Shown here in pieces: positions 53,149-61,335 of a stretch of DNA of 64,000 bases; within the stretch, counting starts at the first letter, position 1, and each line of letters begins with the position of its first letter. Source of the stretch: Aldersonia sp. NBC_00410 (GTDB taxonomy: Bacteria; Actinomycetota; Actinomycetes; Mycobacteriales; Mycobacteriaceae). The notes beneath the pieces were generated by a model. That model was not told where the DNA came from. It saw nothing but the letters and a program-made list of their open reading frames with translations, and did no database searches. Where the stretch lies: contig NZ_JAPENM010000005.1 in assembly GCF_026342035.1 (NCBI RefSeq), forward strand, positions 124,001 through 188,000. Direction: 5' to 3'. The translations under genes and the position numbers were made by a program.

Positions 53149-53538
53149 TCATTCGTAGCAGACCTTCACGGGCCCGTCGGGGACTGCCTGGCAGGTGAGC
53201 ACGTAGCCCTCCTCGACCTCGTCGTCGTCGAGCGCGTCGTTCACGCGCATCGTCGCGGTTCCCTCGTCGAGCTTGGCGATGCAGGTGGCGCAGTTCCCCG
53301 CCTCGCAGGAGAACGGTGGGGCGAGGCCGGCGCGTCGCGCGCTGTCCAGGATGGTCTCGCCGTCCTTGCGCGGGACGGTCACCTTCTTGTTGTTGAGGTG
53401 GATGGTGACAGTGTCGCCGGACGCGGCGCCATTCTGCACGTCGCCGGACGCGGCGCCATTCTGCACATCGCCGGACCCGGCGCCGTTCGTCGCCGCGCCT
53501 GTCATGGCCGCATCCTTGGTCTCTGTTCCGTTGGTCAC
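53149..53538 (-). CDS. Plant-type 2Fe-2S ferredoxin with repetitive N-terminal linker
   Basis: 129 residues from GTG 53538, which has GGAG seven bases upstream; an ATG five codons earlier is an alternative. The C-terminal 85 residues form a 2Fe-2S domain with C78, C83, C86 and C116 (CX4CX2CX29C). The first 45 residues are low-complexity, including NGAASGDVQ twice and a third partial copy. No cognate oxygenase is adjacent. Downstream on the same strand are the EthD-like and mycofactocin SDR genes. It may donate electrons to an oxygenase encoded elsewhere. Confidence 0.85.
   Translation of the reverse strand: MTNGTETKDAAMTGAATNGAGSGDVQNGAASGDVQNGAASGDTVTIHLNNKKVTVPRKDGETILDSARRAGLAPPFSCEAGNCATCIAKLDEGTATMRVNDALDDDEVEEGYVLTCQAVPDGPVKVCYE
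53414..53490. repeat. Tandem 27-base repeats encoding the ferredoxin linker
   Basis: Three head-to-tail units beginning TCGCCGGA(C)CGGCGCC, the third diverged. They are in frame within the ferredoxin gene and produce the Asn-Gly-Ala-Ala-Ser-Gly-Asp repeats. Probably a flexible linker expanded by slippage. Confidence 0.8.
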
Positions 53539-53649
53539 TTGCTTGCTCCGCATCGCCGTGTGGTGTTGCGTCGGTCTGGATCGGTCCGGCGACCGCCTCG
53601 CGACGATCCTGAAAGCGGGGGTCTCGCCATCACCCGACTTCTCCTGGTA

Positions 53650-53682
53650 TTAACATTCTAATACAAAGAGAATACTATTCTC
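53650..53682. promoter_or_regulatory. Promoter and palindromic GAGAAT operator of the acyl-CoA ligase operon
   Basis: Plus strand: TTAACA at 53650, 17 bases, TACTAT at 53673. The palindrome GAGAATACTATTCTC at 53668-53682 (seven-base arms) overlaps the -10, a good repressor site. It lies in the divergent region between the ferredoxin and ligase genes. The same arm sequence occurs at 43606, 45840 and 62882. Confidence 0.7.
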
Positions 53683-53705
53683 ACTGACGAGACGGGATCT
53701 TCTCA

Positions 53706-55190
53706 ATGTTGAATTCCAGCACGCGAGACGGGGCGCCCGCGGCGACCCCGGCCGCCGTGACGGACAAGGTGTCCGCCGCGCGTGCTGTGCTGGCCTTCGA
53801 CGGCCGGGAGTACACCCGCGCCGAACTCGACTCCCTCGCCGGCGGCATGGCCGACGCGCTGGCGGGGCGGGGCGTACGCCCAGGGGACAGAGTTGCACTG
53901 ATGTCGTCGAATCGGCCCGAGTTCGTGATCGCCGTGCAGGCGATCTGGCGTCTCGGTGCCGCCGTGGTCTTGATCAGCCCGGCCTGGAAGCGCGACGAGG
54001 TCTCGCACGCCCTCGAGGTGACCGGTCCGACGTGCGCGGTCGGCGACAGCGAGGTCCTTGCCGAACTCGCTCCGATGCTGCACCTCGACGACCCGATCGA
54101 GGCGCGGCCGGGGTCCGCCGATCGCTCCGATCCCGACTTACCCGATCCACAGTCCGACGCGGTGCTGGTGTTCAGTTCGGGCACGACCGGCCTGCCCAAG
54201 GCGGTTCGGCACACCCACGCGTCGTTCGCCGTCGCGGTCGCGCACTGGCGTGCCGCGCTCGAGCTCACCGCCGACGACCGGATCCAGATCGTCACCCCGC
54301 CCTCGCACATCCTCGGCCTGCTCAACATCGTCACCGTTCTCGATACCGGTGCCTGGATGCGCCTGCACCGCCGCTTCGATCTCGACGCGATGTTGCGCGC
54401 GATCGAGACCGACCGCATCACCGTGGAAATGGCCGTCGCGCCGATCGCTCTCGCCATCGCATCGCATCCCAACCTCGACTCCTACGATCTGTCCTCGCTG
54501 CGCTACATCATGTGGGGCGCGACTCCGGTGACGCCGAGTGTCGCCCAAGCGGTCACCGATCGCACGGGGGTCCGCTGGGTGCCCGCCTACGGTGCCAGCG
54601 AGTTGCCGGTCATCGCCTGCAATCCCGTCGTAGGTGCTCGGCTCGACAGCGTCGGCCGCGCGGTGCCGGGTGTCGATATCCGGGTCGTCTCGCTCGACAC
54701 CGGTGACGCGGTCGGTCCGGGCGAGACCGGCGAGATTCAGCTGCGCGCCTCCTCTGTAATGGCGGGATACTTACCGGCGCAAGCGAATGCCGACGCCTTC
54801 GTCGACGGTTGGTATCGCACCGGGGATGTCGGCAACGTCGATGCCGACGGCTGGATCCGGCTCACCGACCGGCTCAAGGAAATGATCAAGGTGCGCGGCT
54901 TCCAGATCGCGCCTGCCGAAATCGAGACCGTTCTGCACGGACATCCGCAGGTGCGCGATTGCGCCGTCTTCGGTGTCCCGGACGGCGTGGGCGGGGAAGC
55001 CGTCGTCGCCGCCGTGTCGACGGACGGACCGGTCACCGCGGAGGAGTTGAGCGCGCTGGTCGCCGATCGGCTCGCCGGCTACAAGCGGCTGAGCCGCGTG
55101 GTGTTCGTACCCGAAATCCCGCGCCTGCCATCCGGCAAGGTGCTACGCCGAGTTCTCAAGGAGCAGTATGGATGCCCGGCTGACGAGTGA
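53706..55190 (+). CDS. AMP-forming acyl-CoA ligase (FadD/4-coumarate-CoA-ligase-like)
   Basis: 494 residues. ATP motif FSSGTTGLPK at 156-165, YGASELPV, the hinge/ATPase motif YRTGDVGNVDADGWIRLTDRLKEMIKVRGFQIAPAEIE, and C-terminal PSGKVLRR with the adenylation Lys. Activates a carboxylic acid to its CoA thioester. First gene of a tight operon leading to acyl-CoA dehydrogenases and a crotonase, so it likely activates the pathway's starter acid. It overlaps the next gene by 23 bases. Confidence 0.92.
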   Translation: MLNSSTRDGAPAATPAAVTDKVSAARAVLAFDGREYTRAELDSLAGGMADALAGRGVRPGDRVALMSSNRPEFVIAVQAIWRLGAAVVLISPAWKRDEVSHALEVTGPTCAVGDSEVLAELAPMLHLDDPIEARPGSADRSDPDLPDPQSDAVLVFSSGTTGLPKAVRHTHASFAVAVAHWRAALELTADDRIQIVTPPSHILGLLNIVTVLDTGAWMRLHRRFDLDAMLRAIETDRITVEMAVAPIALAIASHPNLDSYDLSSLRYIMWGATPVTPSVAQAVTDRTGVRWVPAYGASELPVIACNPVVGARLDSVGRAVPGVDIRVVSLDTGDAVGPGETGEIQLRASSVMAGYLPAQANADAFVDGWYRTGDVGNVDADGWIRLTDRLKEMIKVRGFQIAPAEIETVLHGHPQVRDCAVFGVPDGVGGEAVVAAVSTDGPVTAEELSALVADRLAGYKRLSRVVFVPEIPRLPSGKVLRRVLKEQYGCPADE

Positions 55191-56073
55191 GCAGCGCCAA
55201 CTCCGCGACGCGGCTGCGAAACTGGCCGACGACCTGGGCCCCGGTTCGGTCCTGGACCTCGAAGACGAGGCGCGGGTCGCGCGCCTCGCGAAGGCGGTCG
55301 CATCGACCGAATGGCGCTTCCTGCGTTCGGATGGTGCCTCGGGTGTCGAAGTCGCCATCGTCGCAGAGGAATTCGGGCGAGGGCTCGTCGACGTGCCCTA
55401 CCTCGGGCCGGTACTGGCCGACGACCTGCGTCGCCATGTCACCGACGATCAACAAACGTGGGCGATCGCGCCCGCGAACGAGGCTTTCGACGCCCGCGGG
55501 CTCGAGCACGCGCTCGCCGTGGCCGGCACGACCATCTCGGCGGTCCCGATCGGCGGCACTGCGCCGGGGGCGGACCTCACCCGCAGTTTCGCGGAGTTGG
55601 CCGGCGACGGTGAAGTCCTCGGCGACCTGGCGCCCGCGAAAATCGAACGCTGGAACGCACTCGCACTCACGGTCACCAGCGCCGACCTGGTCGGTACCGC
55701 ACGCGGCGCACAAGCACTCGCCGTCGACTACGCGAAAATGCGCGAACAGTACGGCAACACCATCGGCTCGTATCAGGCGGTTGCACATCTGCTCGCCGAG
55801 AGCCAGGCCCTGATCGAGGGTTCGATCAGCGTGCTGCGGCACGCCGCATGGGCCGTCGACGAACTCGAGCCCGCCGAGGCGGTGCGGGCCGCGGCGATCG
55901 CGAAACTGTACTGCGCGCGGGCCGCATGGACCGTGTGCGAGACCGCGATTCAGGTGCACGGCGGTATCGGCAACACCTGGGAGTGCCTGGCCCACGTCTA
56001 CCTGCGGCGGGCATTGACGTCCGCCGAACTGTTCCCCGTCAGCCTGGAGGAGATCGATCTTGGACTTTCGTGA
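55168..56073 (+). CDS. Acyl-CoA dehydrogenase, small partner of a heteromeric pair
   Basis: 301 residues, shorter than usual ACADs (about 380). VVEVAIVAEEFGRGLVDVPYLG and YAKMREQYGNTIGSYQAVAHLLAESQALIEGS are ACAD-like. The C-terminal AIQVHGGIGNTWECLAHVYLRR is typical of the alpha2beta2 heterotetrameric ACADs of actinobacteria (FadE28/FadE29-type). The adjacent second FadE overlaps by 14 bases. FAD and substrate sites are probably formed jointly. Confidence 0.88.
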   Translation: MDARLTSEQRQLRDAAAKLADDLGPGSVLDLEDEARVARLAKAVASTEWRFLRSDGASGVEVAIVAEEFGRGLVDVPYLGPVLADDLRRHVTDDQQTWAIAPANEAFDARGLEHALAVAGTTISAVPIGGTAPGADLTRSFAELAGDGEVLGDLAPAKIERWNALALTVTSADLVGTARGAQALAVDYAKMREQYGNTIGSYQAVAHLLAESQALIEGSISVLRHAAWAVDELEPAEAVRAAAIAKLYCARAAWTVCETAIQVHGGIGNTWECLAHVYLRRALTSAELFPVSLEEIDLGLS

Positions 56074-57148
56074 CTCGACGGACGAAGCCGCCTTCCGCAC
56101 CCGGCTGCGGGAATGGCTATCCGTCAACGCCAAGCAGTTCCCCACCTCCGGCGACGCGTACTGGGCGCGCGCCGGTGAATGGCACCAGGCGCTCTACGGC
56201 GCCGGCTTCTTCGGTCTGTCCTGGCCGAAAGAGTATGGTGGACAGGAACTCCCGCCCGTTTACGACGTGATCCTCGACGAGGAGCTCGCCATTGCCGGAG
56301 CGCCGGCACGCCCAAGTCTCGGCTACCTCGTCGCCGGCCTCGGCCATCACGGCAGCGCGGAACTCAGCCGACGCTTCCTGCCCGGCATGATCAACGGCAC
56401 CGAGCGCTGGTGCCAAGGCTTCTCGGAGCCCGGCGCTGGTTCGGACCTCGCCTCGTTGCGCACGACCGCCACCCGGGACGGCGACAACTACGTCATCCAC
56501 GGGCACAAGATCTGGACGAGCTACTCCGACGTCGCGGACTGGTGCCTGCTGCTGGCACGCACCGACCCGGACGCGCCGCGGCACCGTGGCATCTCGGCGT
56601 TCATCGTCCCGATGCACCAGCCCGGCATCGAGCAGCGTCCACTGAAAATGATCAGTGGCGTGACCAAGGAGTTCGGGCAGGTCCTCTTCGACGGCGCCAC
56701 CGTGCCGGCCGACCAGATGGTCGGCGCGCCCGGCGAGGGCTGGAAACTGGCCATGACTGTCGTCGGGCACGAACGCGAGCCGTCCACGCTCGGGTTCGCG
56801 GCTCGCTACGCCAAGCTCGTCCGCCAACTGGCGGCCCGGTCGCAGGAGCGTCCGTCGACGGAATTGAAGTGGGCGGCAGTGCAATCGGAAATGCTGCGCC
56901 TGCATGTCCGCCGCCGGCTCTCCGAGCAGCTCGACGGAGTCACCCACGGCTCCGAAGGCTCGCTGGACAAGCTTCTGATGACCTGGGTGGAGCAGTCCGT
57001 CGGGCATGCCGCGCTGGCGGTGGCCGGCACCCGTGACGAAGAGATGCTCGGCACCTACATGTACAGCCGGGCGCAGAGCGTCATGGGCGGTACCTCGCAG
57101 ATCCAGAAGAACATCATCGGCTCGCGCATTCTCGGATTGGGAGTTTGA
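56060..57148 (+). CDS. Acyl-CoA dehydrogenase, large partner of a heteromeric pair
   Basis: 362 residues from a TTG start; MDFRDSTDEAAFRTRLREWL. GFFGLSWPKEYGGQELPP, CQGFSEPGAGSDLASLRTTA and the C-terminal YMYSRAQSVMGGTSQIQKNIIGSRILGL identify the FadE family. The usual catalytic Glu of the YEGT motif is absent (GGTSQ), as in FadE partners whose active site is assembled with the other subunit. Together with the 301-residue FadE it would introduce a double bond into a bulky acyl-CoA. Confidence 0.88.
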   Translation: MDFRDSTDEAAFRTRLREWLSVNAKQFPTSGDAYWARAGEWHQALYGAGFFGLSWPKEYGGQELPPVYDVILDEELAIAGAPARPSLGYLVAGLGHHGSAELSRRFLPGMINGTERWCQGFSEPGAGSDLASLRTTATRDGDNYVIHGHKIWTSYSDVADWCLLLARTDPDAPRHRGISAFIVPMHQPGIEQRPLKMISGVTKEFGQVLFDGATVPADQMVGAPGEGWKLAMTVVGHEREPSTLGFAARYAKLVRQLAARSQERPSTELKWAAVQSEMLRLHVRRRLSEQLDGVTHGSEGSLDKLLMTWVEQSVGHAALAVAGTRDEEMLGTYMYSRAQSVMGGTSQIQKNIIGSRILGLGV

Positions 57149-57149
57149 C

Positions 57150-57917
57150 ATGTACGACATGCCGGAAGAGATCGACGTCGTCGCCGACGGGTCGCTGCGG
57201 ATCATCACGCTGAATCGCCCGGAGGCGCTCAACGCGGTCAACGATCCGCTGCATGCCGGGCTCGCACGGCTGTGGACGAGGCTCGGCGAGGATCAGGACG
57301 CGCGCGCCGCGGTGCTCACCGGCGCCGGCAAGGCGTTCTCCGCGGGCGGCGACTTCGCCTATCTGCAGGAGCTCAGCCAGGATGCCGCGCTGCGTGCGAA
57401 GACCATTGCGCATGGTCGGGAAATCGTGCTCGGCATGGCGCGTTGCCGCGTGCCGGTGGTCGCCGCGGTGAATGGGCCTGCGGTCGGCCTCGGCTGCAGC
57501 CTGGTCGCGCTCAGCGACATCGTCTACATCGCCGAGACCGCGTACTTCGCCGACCCGCACGTGCAGGTCGGCCTGGTCGCCGCCGACGGCGGGCCGCTGA
57601 CGTGGCCATTGCAGATGAGCCTGTTGCTGGCCAAGGAGTACTCGCTGACCGGTGCGAAGATCTCGGCGCAACGGGCGTACGAGATCGGTCTGGCCAACCA
57701 CGTTGTCGCCGATCCCATGGCCGAGGCGCTGGCCGCCGCCAAAAAGATTTCCGAGTTGCCCAAGCAGGCCGTGGAGAGCACCAAGCGGATGCTCAACATT
57801 CACCTCGAGCGGGCCGTGCTCGCCAGCCTCGACTACGCGAACGTCGCCGAGGACCAGTCCTTCCAGACCGAGGACTTCCGCGCCATCGTCACCCGCCTCA
57901 ACGCGAAGAAGAACTGA
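57150..57917 (+). CDS. Crotonase-family protein (enoyl-CoA hydratase/isomerase fold)
   Basis: 255 residues from ATG 57150. Fold motifs LNRPEALNAVN, FSAGGDFAYLQE (oxyanion hole) and NGPAVGLGCSLVALSDIV are present. The two catalytic Glu positions of classic hydratase are Ser (GCSLVALSD) and His/Gln region (DPHVQVG), with VAADGG following, a subtype seen in actinobacterial EchA proteins. So it may be a hydratase variant or another crotonase activity. One base after the FadE stop. Confidence 0.85.
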   Translation: MYDMPEEIDVVADGSLRIITLNRPEALNAVNDPLHAGLARLWTRLGEDQDARAAVLTGAGKAFSAGGDFAYLQELSQDAALRAKTIAHGREIVLGMARCRVPVVAAVNGPAVGLGCSLVALSDIVYIAETAYFADPHVQVGLVAADGGPLTWPLQMSLLLAKEYSLTGAKISAQRAYEIGLANHVVADPMAEALAAAKKISELPKQAVESTKRMLNIHLERAVLASLDYANVAEDQSFQTEDFRAIVTRLNAKKN

Positions 57918-57941
57918 AGGCAGCACCCAAGAGGAGTCGCG

Positions 57942-58703
57942 ATGCGCGGACTGCAGAACAAGGTCGTGATCATCGCCGGTGCTGCATCGGGATTGGGCGC
58001 GGCTACGGCGGCGCGGCTTGCCGAAGAGGGCGCAAAGGTGGTTGTCGGCGGCCGAACGCTCGCGGGCGCCGAGAAGACCGCTGGTGCGATCGGGGAGAGC
58101 GGCGGCACGGCGATCGGGATCGAGTTCGATATCTCCGATGACAGCTCGGTCAAGGCATTGGTCGATGCGGCGGTGGCGGAATTCGGCGGGCTCGACGCGG
58201 TGCATGTCAACGCCGCCGATATGGTCGCGCTGCAGAGCGACACCGATGTGGTCGATATCGAGCTCGACGTCTGGGATCGGATCGTCGAGGTGAACCTGCG
58301 TGGCCACATGCTGGTGACCCGGCACAGCGTGCCGCGACTGCTCGAGCGCGGCGGCGGCGCAATCGTGTACACGTCGTCGATCGCCGCACACGCCGGTGAG
58401 CCGGCACGCCCCGCGTACGCGGTCACCAAGGCGGGCATCAATGCCCTTGCACGGCATGTCGCTTCGCGCTGGGGCAAGGAGGGCATTCGGGCCAATGCGA
58501 TCACACCGGGGCCGATTCTGACCGACGCGATGCGCAACGAATATCCGGAACGGATGTTGGCGGGGATGCTCAAACAGACGAGGAGCACCCGTCTCGGCGA
58601 TGCGACAGATGTCGCGGCCATGGTCGCGTTTCTGGTGTCCGACGACGGCGCCTGGATCAACGGCCAGACCGTGAACGTCGACGGCGGAATTGTCTTGCGC
58701 TAA
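57942..58703 (+). CDS. SDR family oxidoreductase
   Basis: 253 residues; IIAGAASGLGAATAARLAEEG Rossmann motif, DISDDSS, catalytic Ser in YTSSIAAHAG and YAVTK. TVNVDGGIVLR C-terminus is typical. Fifth gene of the operon; it could oxidise the 3-hydroxyacyl-CoA produced after FadE and crotonase steps. This role is inference from order. Confidence 0.88.
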   Translation: MRGLQNKVVIIAGAASGLGAATAARLAEEGAKVVVGGRTLAGAEKTAGAIGESGGTAIGIEFDISDDSSVKALVDAAVAEFGGLDAVHVNAADMVALQSDTDVVDIELDVWDRIVEVNLRGHMLVTRHSVPRLLERGGGAIVYTSSIAAHAGEPARPAYAVTKAGINALARHVASRWGKEGIRANAITPGPILTDAMRNEYPERMLAGMLKQTRSTRLGDATDVAAMVAFLVSDDGAWINGQTVNVDGGIVLR

Positions 58704-58721
58704 CCAGATCGAAGGAGCTCC

Positions 58722-59441
58722 ATGGCAACCTATGTCCTCGTGCACGGCGGCGGGCACGGCGGTTGGTGTTATCAGCGCGTCGCCGCGTTGCTGCGCAATG
58801 CCGGCCACGATGTCTACACCCCGACTCTGTCGGGGCTGGGGGAGCGGGCGCATCTGCTCTCGGCAGCAATCGATCTCGACACGCATATCGCCGATATCGG
58901 GGCCGTGCTGCACTACGAGGATCTGCGCGACGTGATCCTGGTCGGGCACAGCTACGGCGGGATGGTTGTCACCGGTGCTGCGGACCGCGCGCCCGACCGG
59001 ATCGCGAACCTGGTCTACCTCGACGCCGCGACTCCGCTGAATGGGCAGTCGCTCGTGGATGTGGCAGGACCGGTGATGCTGGCCGCGCGCACCATGAGTC
59101 GCGTCGAGGATGGTGTCGAACTCGTACTGCATCCCTCGCCGGAAGCAGGTCTGTTCTATGGGGTAAGCGACCCAGCAGATCTGGAGTGGATGGCGGAACG
59201 GCTGACGCCGCACCCGTGGCGCTGCTTCGAGCAACCGCTGGTGCTGAAGAACGAGGATGCGCTCTGGGCGATTCGGCAGTCGCACATCGTCTGCACCTAT
59301 TCGCTGCCCGGGCGCGACCAGGAAATGATTGCGCAGGCGCGAGCCGAGGGTCGGCTGTGGGAGGTCGACACCGGCCACGACCTGATGATCACCGAGCCGG
59401 TCGCAGTGACCGAGGCGCTGCTCGCGATCGCGCAGCGGTAG
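58722..59441 (+). CDS. Alpha/beta hydrolase (EstC/methylesterase-like)
   Basis: 239 residues: VLVHGGGHGGWCYQRVAALLRNAGHDVYTPTLSGLGER gives the oxyanion region; VGHSYGGMVVTG the Ser nucleophile; VDTGHDLMITEP the His. This pattern matches EstC/plant MES-like carboxylesterases. It could cleave an ester or thioester intermediate, or a pathway lactone. AAGGAG precedes the ATG. It ends the operon; a repeat element follows. Confidence 0.82.
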   Translation: MATYVLVHGGGHGGWCYQRVAALLRNAGHDVYTPTLSGLGERAHLLSAAIDLDTHIADIGAVLHYEDLRDVILVGHSYGGMVVTGAADRAPDRIANLVYLDAATPLNGQSLVDVAGPVMLAARTMSRVEDGVELVLHPSPEAGLFYGVSDPADLEWMAERLTPHPWRCFEQPLVLKNEDALWAIRQSHIVCTYSLPGRDQEMIAQARAEGRLWEVDTGHDLMITEPVAVTEALLAIAQR

Positions 59442-59451
59442 GCGCATTCCT

Positions 59452-59549
59452 GCGGTGATCACGAGCAAATGGCCCCGAAATCCGCTCCAACAGAGGCCAT
59501 ATGCTCGTGATCACCGCAACTCGGCGGGCCATATGCTCGTGATCACGGC
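59452..59549. repeat. Intergenic repeat: three copies of a 23-base element
   Basis: Copies at 59495-59517 and 59527-59549 share GGCCATATGCTCGTGATCAC on the plus strand; the copy at 59452-59474 is the reverse complement with one mismatch. Copies 1 and 2 form a long inverted repeat with a 20-base loop. This resembles a dispersed REP-like palindromic element and may also act as a hairpin terminator for the preceding operon. Confidence 0.75.
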
Positions 59550-59573
59550 GGGCTGGACAGGAAGGTAGGCACC

Positions 59574-60353
59574 ATGGCTGACGACCTCGGCGCGGCTGGG
59601 CTGCGGTTCGAGCGCGAGGGCCCGATCGGTTGGTGCTTCATCGATCGCCCGGCCGCCCGCAACGCGTTCACCCCGGCGATGTATTACGGGCTCAAACGCG
59701 CGGTCTGGCTGGTGAACTCGGATCCGGACCTGGCCGCGCTCATCATCACCGGCGTCGGAGACGTTTTTGCCCCGGGTGGCGACCTGGGCGGCAGAGCCGA
59801 ACCGGGCGACGTGACACCGGAGGCGATCGGTCCGGATGTGCTGCCGTTCTTGACTATTCGAGACAGTCGCGCGCCGGTCATCGCGGCCGTGAACGGGATC
59901 TGCCAGGCCGGGGGCCTGCTCGTGGCGATGATGGCCGACATCGCGGTCGTCAGTGACCGCGCCACGTTCCGCGTGCCCGAGCTACTCCGCGGCATCCCGG
60001 ACGCGACATATGCCGCAGCCCTTCCCGCGCATGTGGGCGTTGCGGTGGCGCGAGACCTGTTACTGACCGGACGGCGGTTCGATGCCGCCGAGGCGCTGCG
60101 CATCGGGCTGATTTCCCGGGTCGTTCCACACGACGATCTGCGGTCCGCGGCGCTGACCGCAGCTCGCGAGATTCTGCGCACCTCGCCGGAGGCGCGAGCG
60201 CAGACCAAGCGAATGCTCAACGAGCGGTACGGGCTGATCGACTACCAGACGATGTTCGGCGCGCTCGAAACCTCCACGGAGCCACGAGAGGGGATGCGCG
60301 CCTTCATGGAGAAGCGCGAACCGAGCTGGATTCCGCCCGATCTGCCGAGCTGA
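59574..60353 (+). CDS. Enoyl-CoA hydratase/isomerase family protein
   Basis: 259 residues. WCFIDRPAARNAFTPAMYYGLKRAV, oxyanion VFAPGGDLGGRAE, NGICQAGGLLVAMMADIAVVSDRATFRVPELLRGIPDATYA. Glu is kept at the second catalytic position (VPE) but the first is Leu, so it may isomerise or hydrate with one acid residue. A C-terminal Pro-rich tail follows. It is separated from the upstream operon by the repeat element and converges on the LLM gene. Confidence 0.85.
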   Translation: MADDLGAAGLRFEREGPIGWCFIDRPAARNAFTPAMYYGLKRAVWLVNSDPDLAALIITGVGDVFAPGGDLGGRAEPGDVTPEAIGPDVLPFLTIRDSRAPVIAAVNGICQAGGLLVAMMADIAVVSDRATFRVPELLRGIPDATYAAALPAHVGVAVARDLLLTGRRFDAAEALRIGLISRVVPHDDLRSAALTAAREILRTSPEARAQTKRMLNERYGLIDYQTMFGALETSTEPREGMRAFMEKREPSWIPPDLPS

Positions 60354-60365
60354 TCGCGCCTGCCG

Positions 60366-61259
60366 TTACGCCAGTTTGGCGACGAACTTTTCGGCGAACT
60401 TCTCGATCGGCGCACGGAATCGCTCTGCCGACTCCTTCAGGTGCCCATGATCCCCGGCATGGATCATGTCGTGGTTCGTCCACGGTGCGCCCATCACTCC
60501 CGTGATGCCGATGTCGGCGGCGCGTCGATAGAGATCGAGCGACGGCTCGCCGCGCAGGCTCACGATGATGTCGAACGGTTCGTCCGCACGGCCGAACTCA
60601 CGGCGGTAGCCCTCGATTCGGGTAATCCACTGCTGCGCTTCGTCGAGCGTGTAAGCGGTGCCGACCCAGCCATCGCAGTAGTGCGCCGCCCGGACCAGGG
60701 CGGGAGTCGACTCGCCGCCGCAGAGGATCGGCACCGGTACCGGCGGATGCGGTTCGATGGTGAGTTCGGGAATGTCGTAATACTCACCGTGCCAGGACAC
60801 CCAGCCGCCCTTCCACAGGGCGCGCAGTGCCGCGATCATCTCGTTCAGTCGCGGGCCGCGATTGTCGAAATCCTGTCCGAGCAACTCGAATTCCTGGCGA
60901 TTCCAGCCCGCGGACAGTCCGATGGACACCCGGCCACCGGAGATCGCCGCGGCCGTGGCGACCTGCTTGGCGACTTCGACGATCGGGCGGGCGGGCGCGA
61001 CATAGACGTTGTTGCCGAAGTGCAGACGCTCGGTGACCGCGGCCATCGCGCCGATCAGCACCCACGCGTCGGGCCACTCGGTCTCCGGCGGCCAGAACGG
61101 CCGGCCGTCGTCGGTCGCCGGATATGGGGTGGTCGGATTGCGCGGATAGACGAGATGATCGGAGACGAGGATGCCGTGGAACCCGGACTCGTCGAGCATC
61201 CGCGCCACCCGGGGCAGCTCCGCGGTGTTCATGAAAGCCGTTCCGCACCAGAATTTCAC
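60366..61259 (-). CDS. Luciferase-like F420-dependent oxidoreductase (TIGR03619-type)
   Basis: 297 residues from GTG 61259 (GAGGA eight bases upstream), starting MKFWCGTAFMNTAELPRVARMLDESGFHGILVSDHLVYP. DAWVLIGAMAAVTERLHFGNNVYVAPARPIVEVAKQVATAAAISGGRVSIGLSAGWNRQEF is the hallmark of the TIGR03619 F420-type LLM proteins. A downstream WHGEYYDIPELTIEP segment is typical. The substrate is not known; family members take part in steroid and lipid side-chain chemistry. Confidence 0.88.
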   Translation of the reverse strand: MKFWCGTAFMNTAELPRVARMLDESGFHGILVSDHLVYPRNPTTPYPATDDGRPFWPPETEWPDAWVLIGAMAAVTERLHFGNNVYVAPARPIVEVAKQVATAAAISGGRVSIGLSAGWNRQEFELLGQDFDNRGPRLNEMIAALRALWKGGWVSWHGEYYDIPELTIEPHPPVPVPILCGGESTPALVRAAHYCDGWVGTAYTLDEAQQWITRIEGYRREFGRADEPFDIIVSLRGEPSLDLYRRAADIGITGVMGAPWTNHDMIHAGDHGHLKESAERFRAPIEKFAEKFVAKLA

Positions 61260-61290
61260 GCGCAGCACTCCTCACACCGCAGTTGGCAGC

Positions 61291-61320
61291 GGCGGGCGGG
61301 TACCCGAGTACCCGCCCGCC
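61291..61320 (-). terminator. Strong GC stem-loop downstream of an SDR operon
   Basis: A perfect 13-base-pair stem (GGCGGGCGGGTAC and its complement) with a four-base loop CCGA, 15 bases after the SDR stop on the minus strand. There is no clear T tract, but such stems serve as terminators in actinobacteria. It separates the SDR pair from the LLM gene. Confidence 0.6.
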
Positions 61321-61335
61321 CGCGCCGAACGATTC

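Noticed and set aside
53414-53490. CRISPR or VNTR element independent of genes
   Set aside because: The 27-base units are adjacent without spacers and are in frame inside the ferredoxin gene, so they are a coding tandem repeat.
56060-57148. Acyl-CoA dehydrogenase pseudogene because the catalytic Glu is missing
   Set aside because: The frame is intact, codon use is normal, and heteromeric FadE pairs commonly lack it in one or both subunits.
59452-59549. CRISPR-like repeats
   Set aside because: Only three copies, one inverted, with unequal spacers and no cas genes. A REP-like element fits better.
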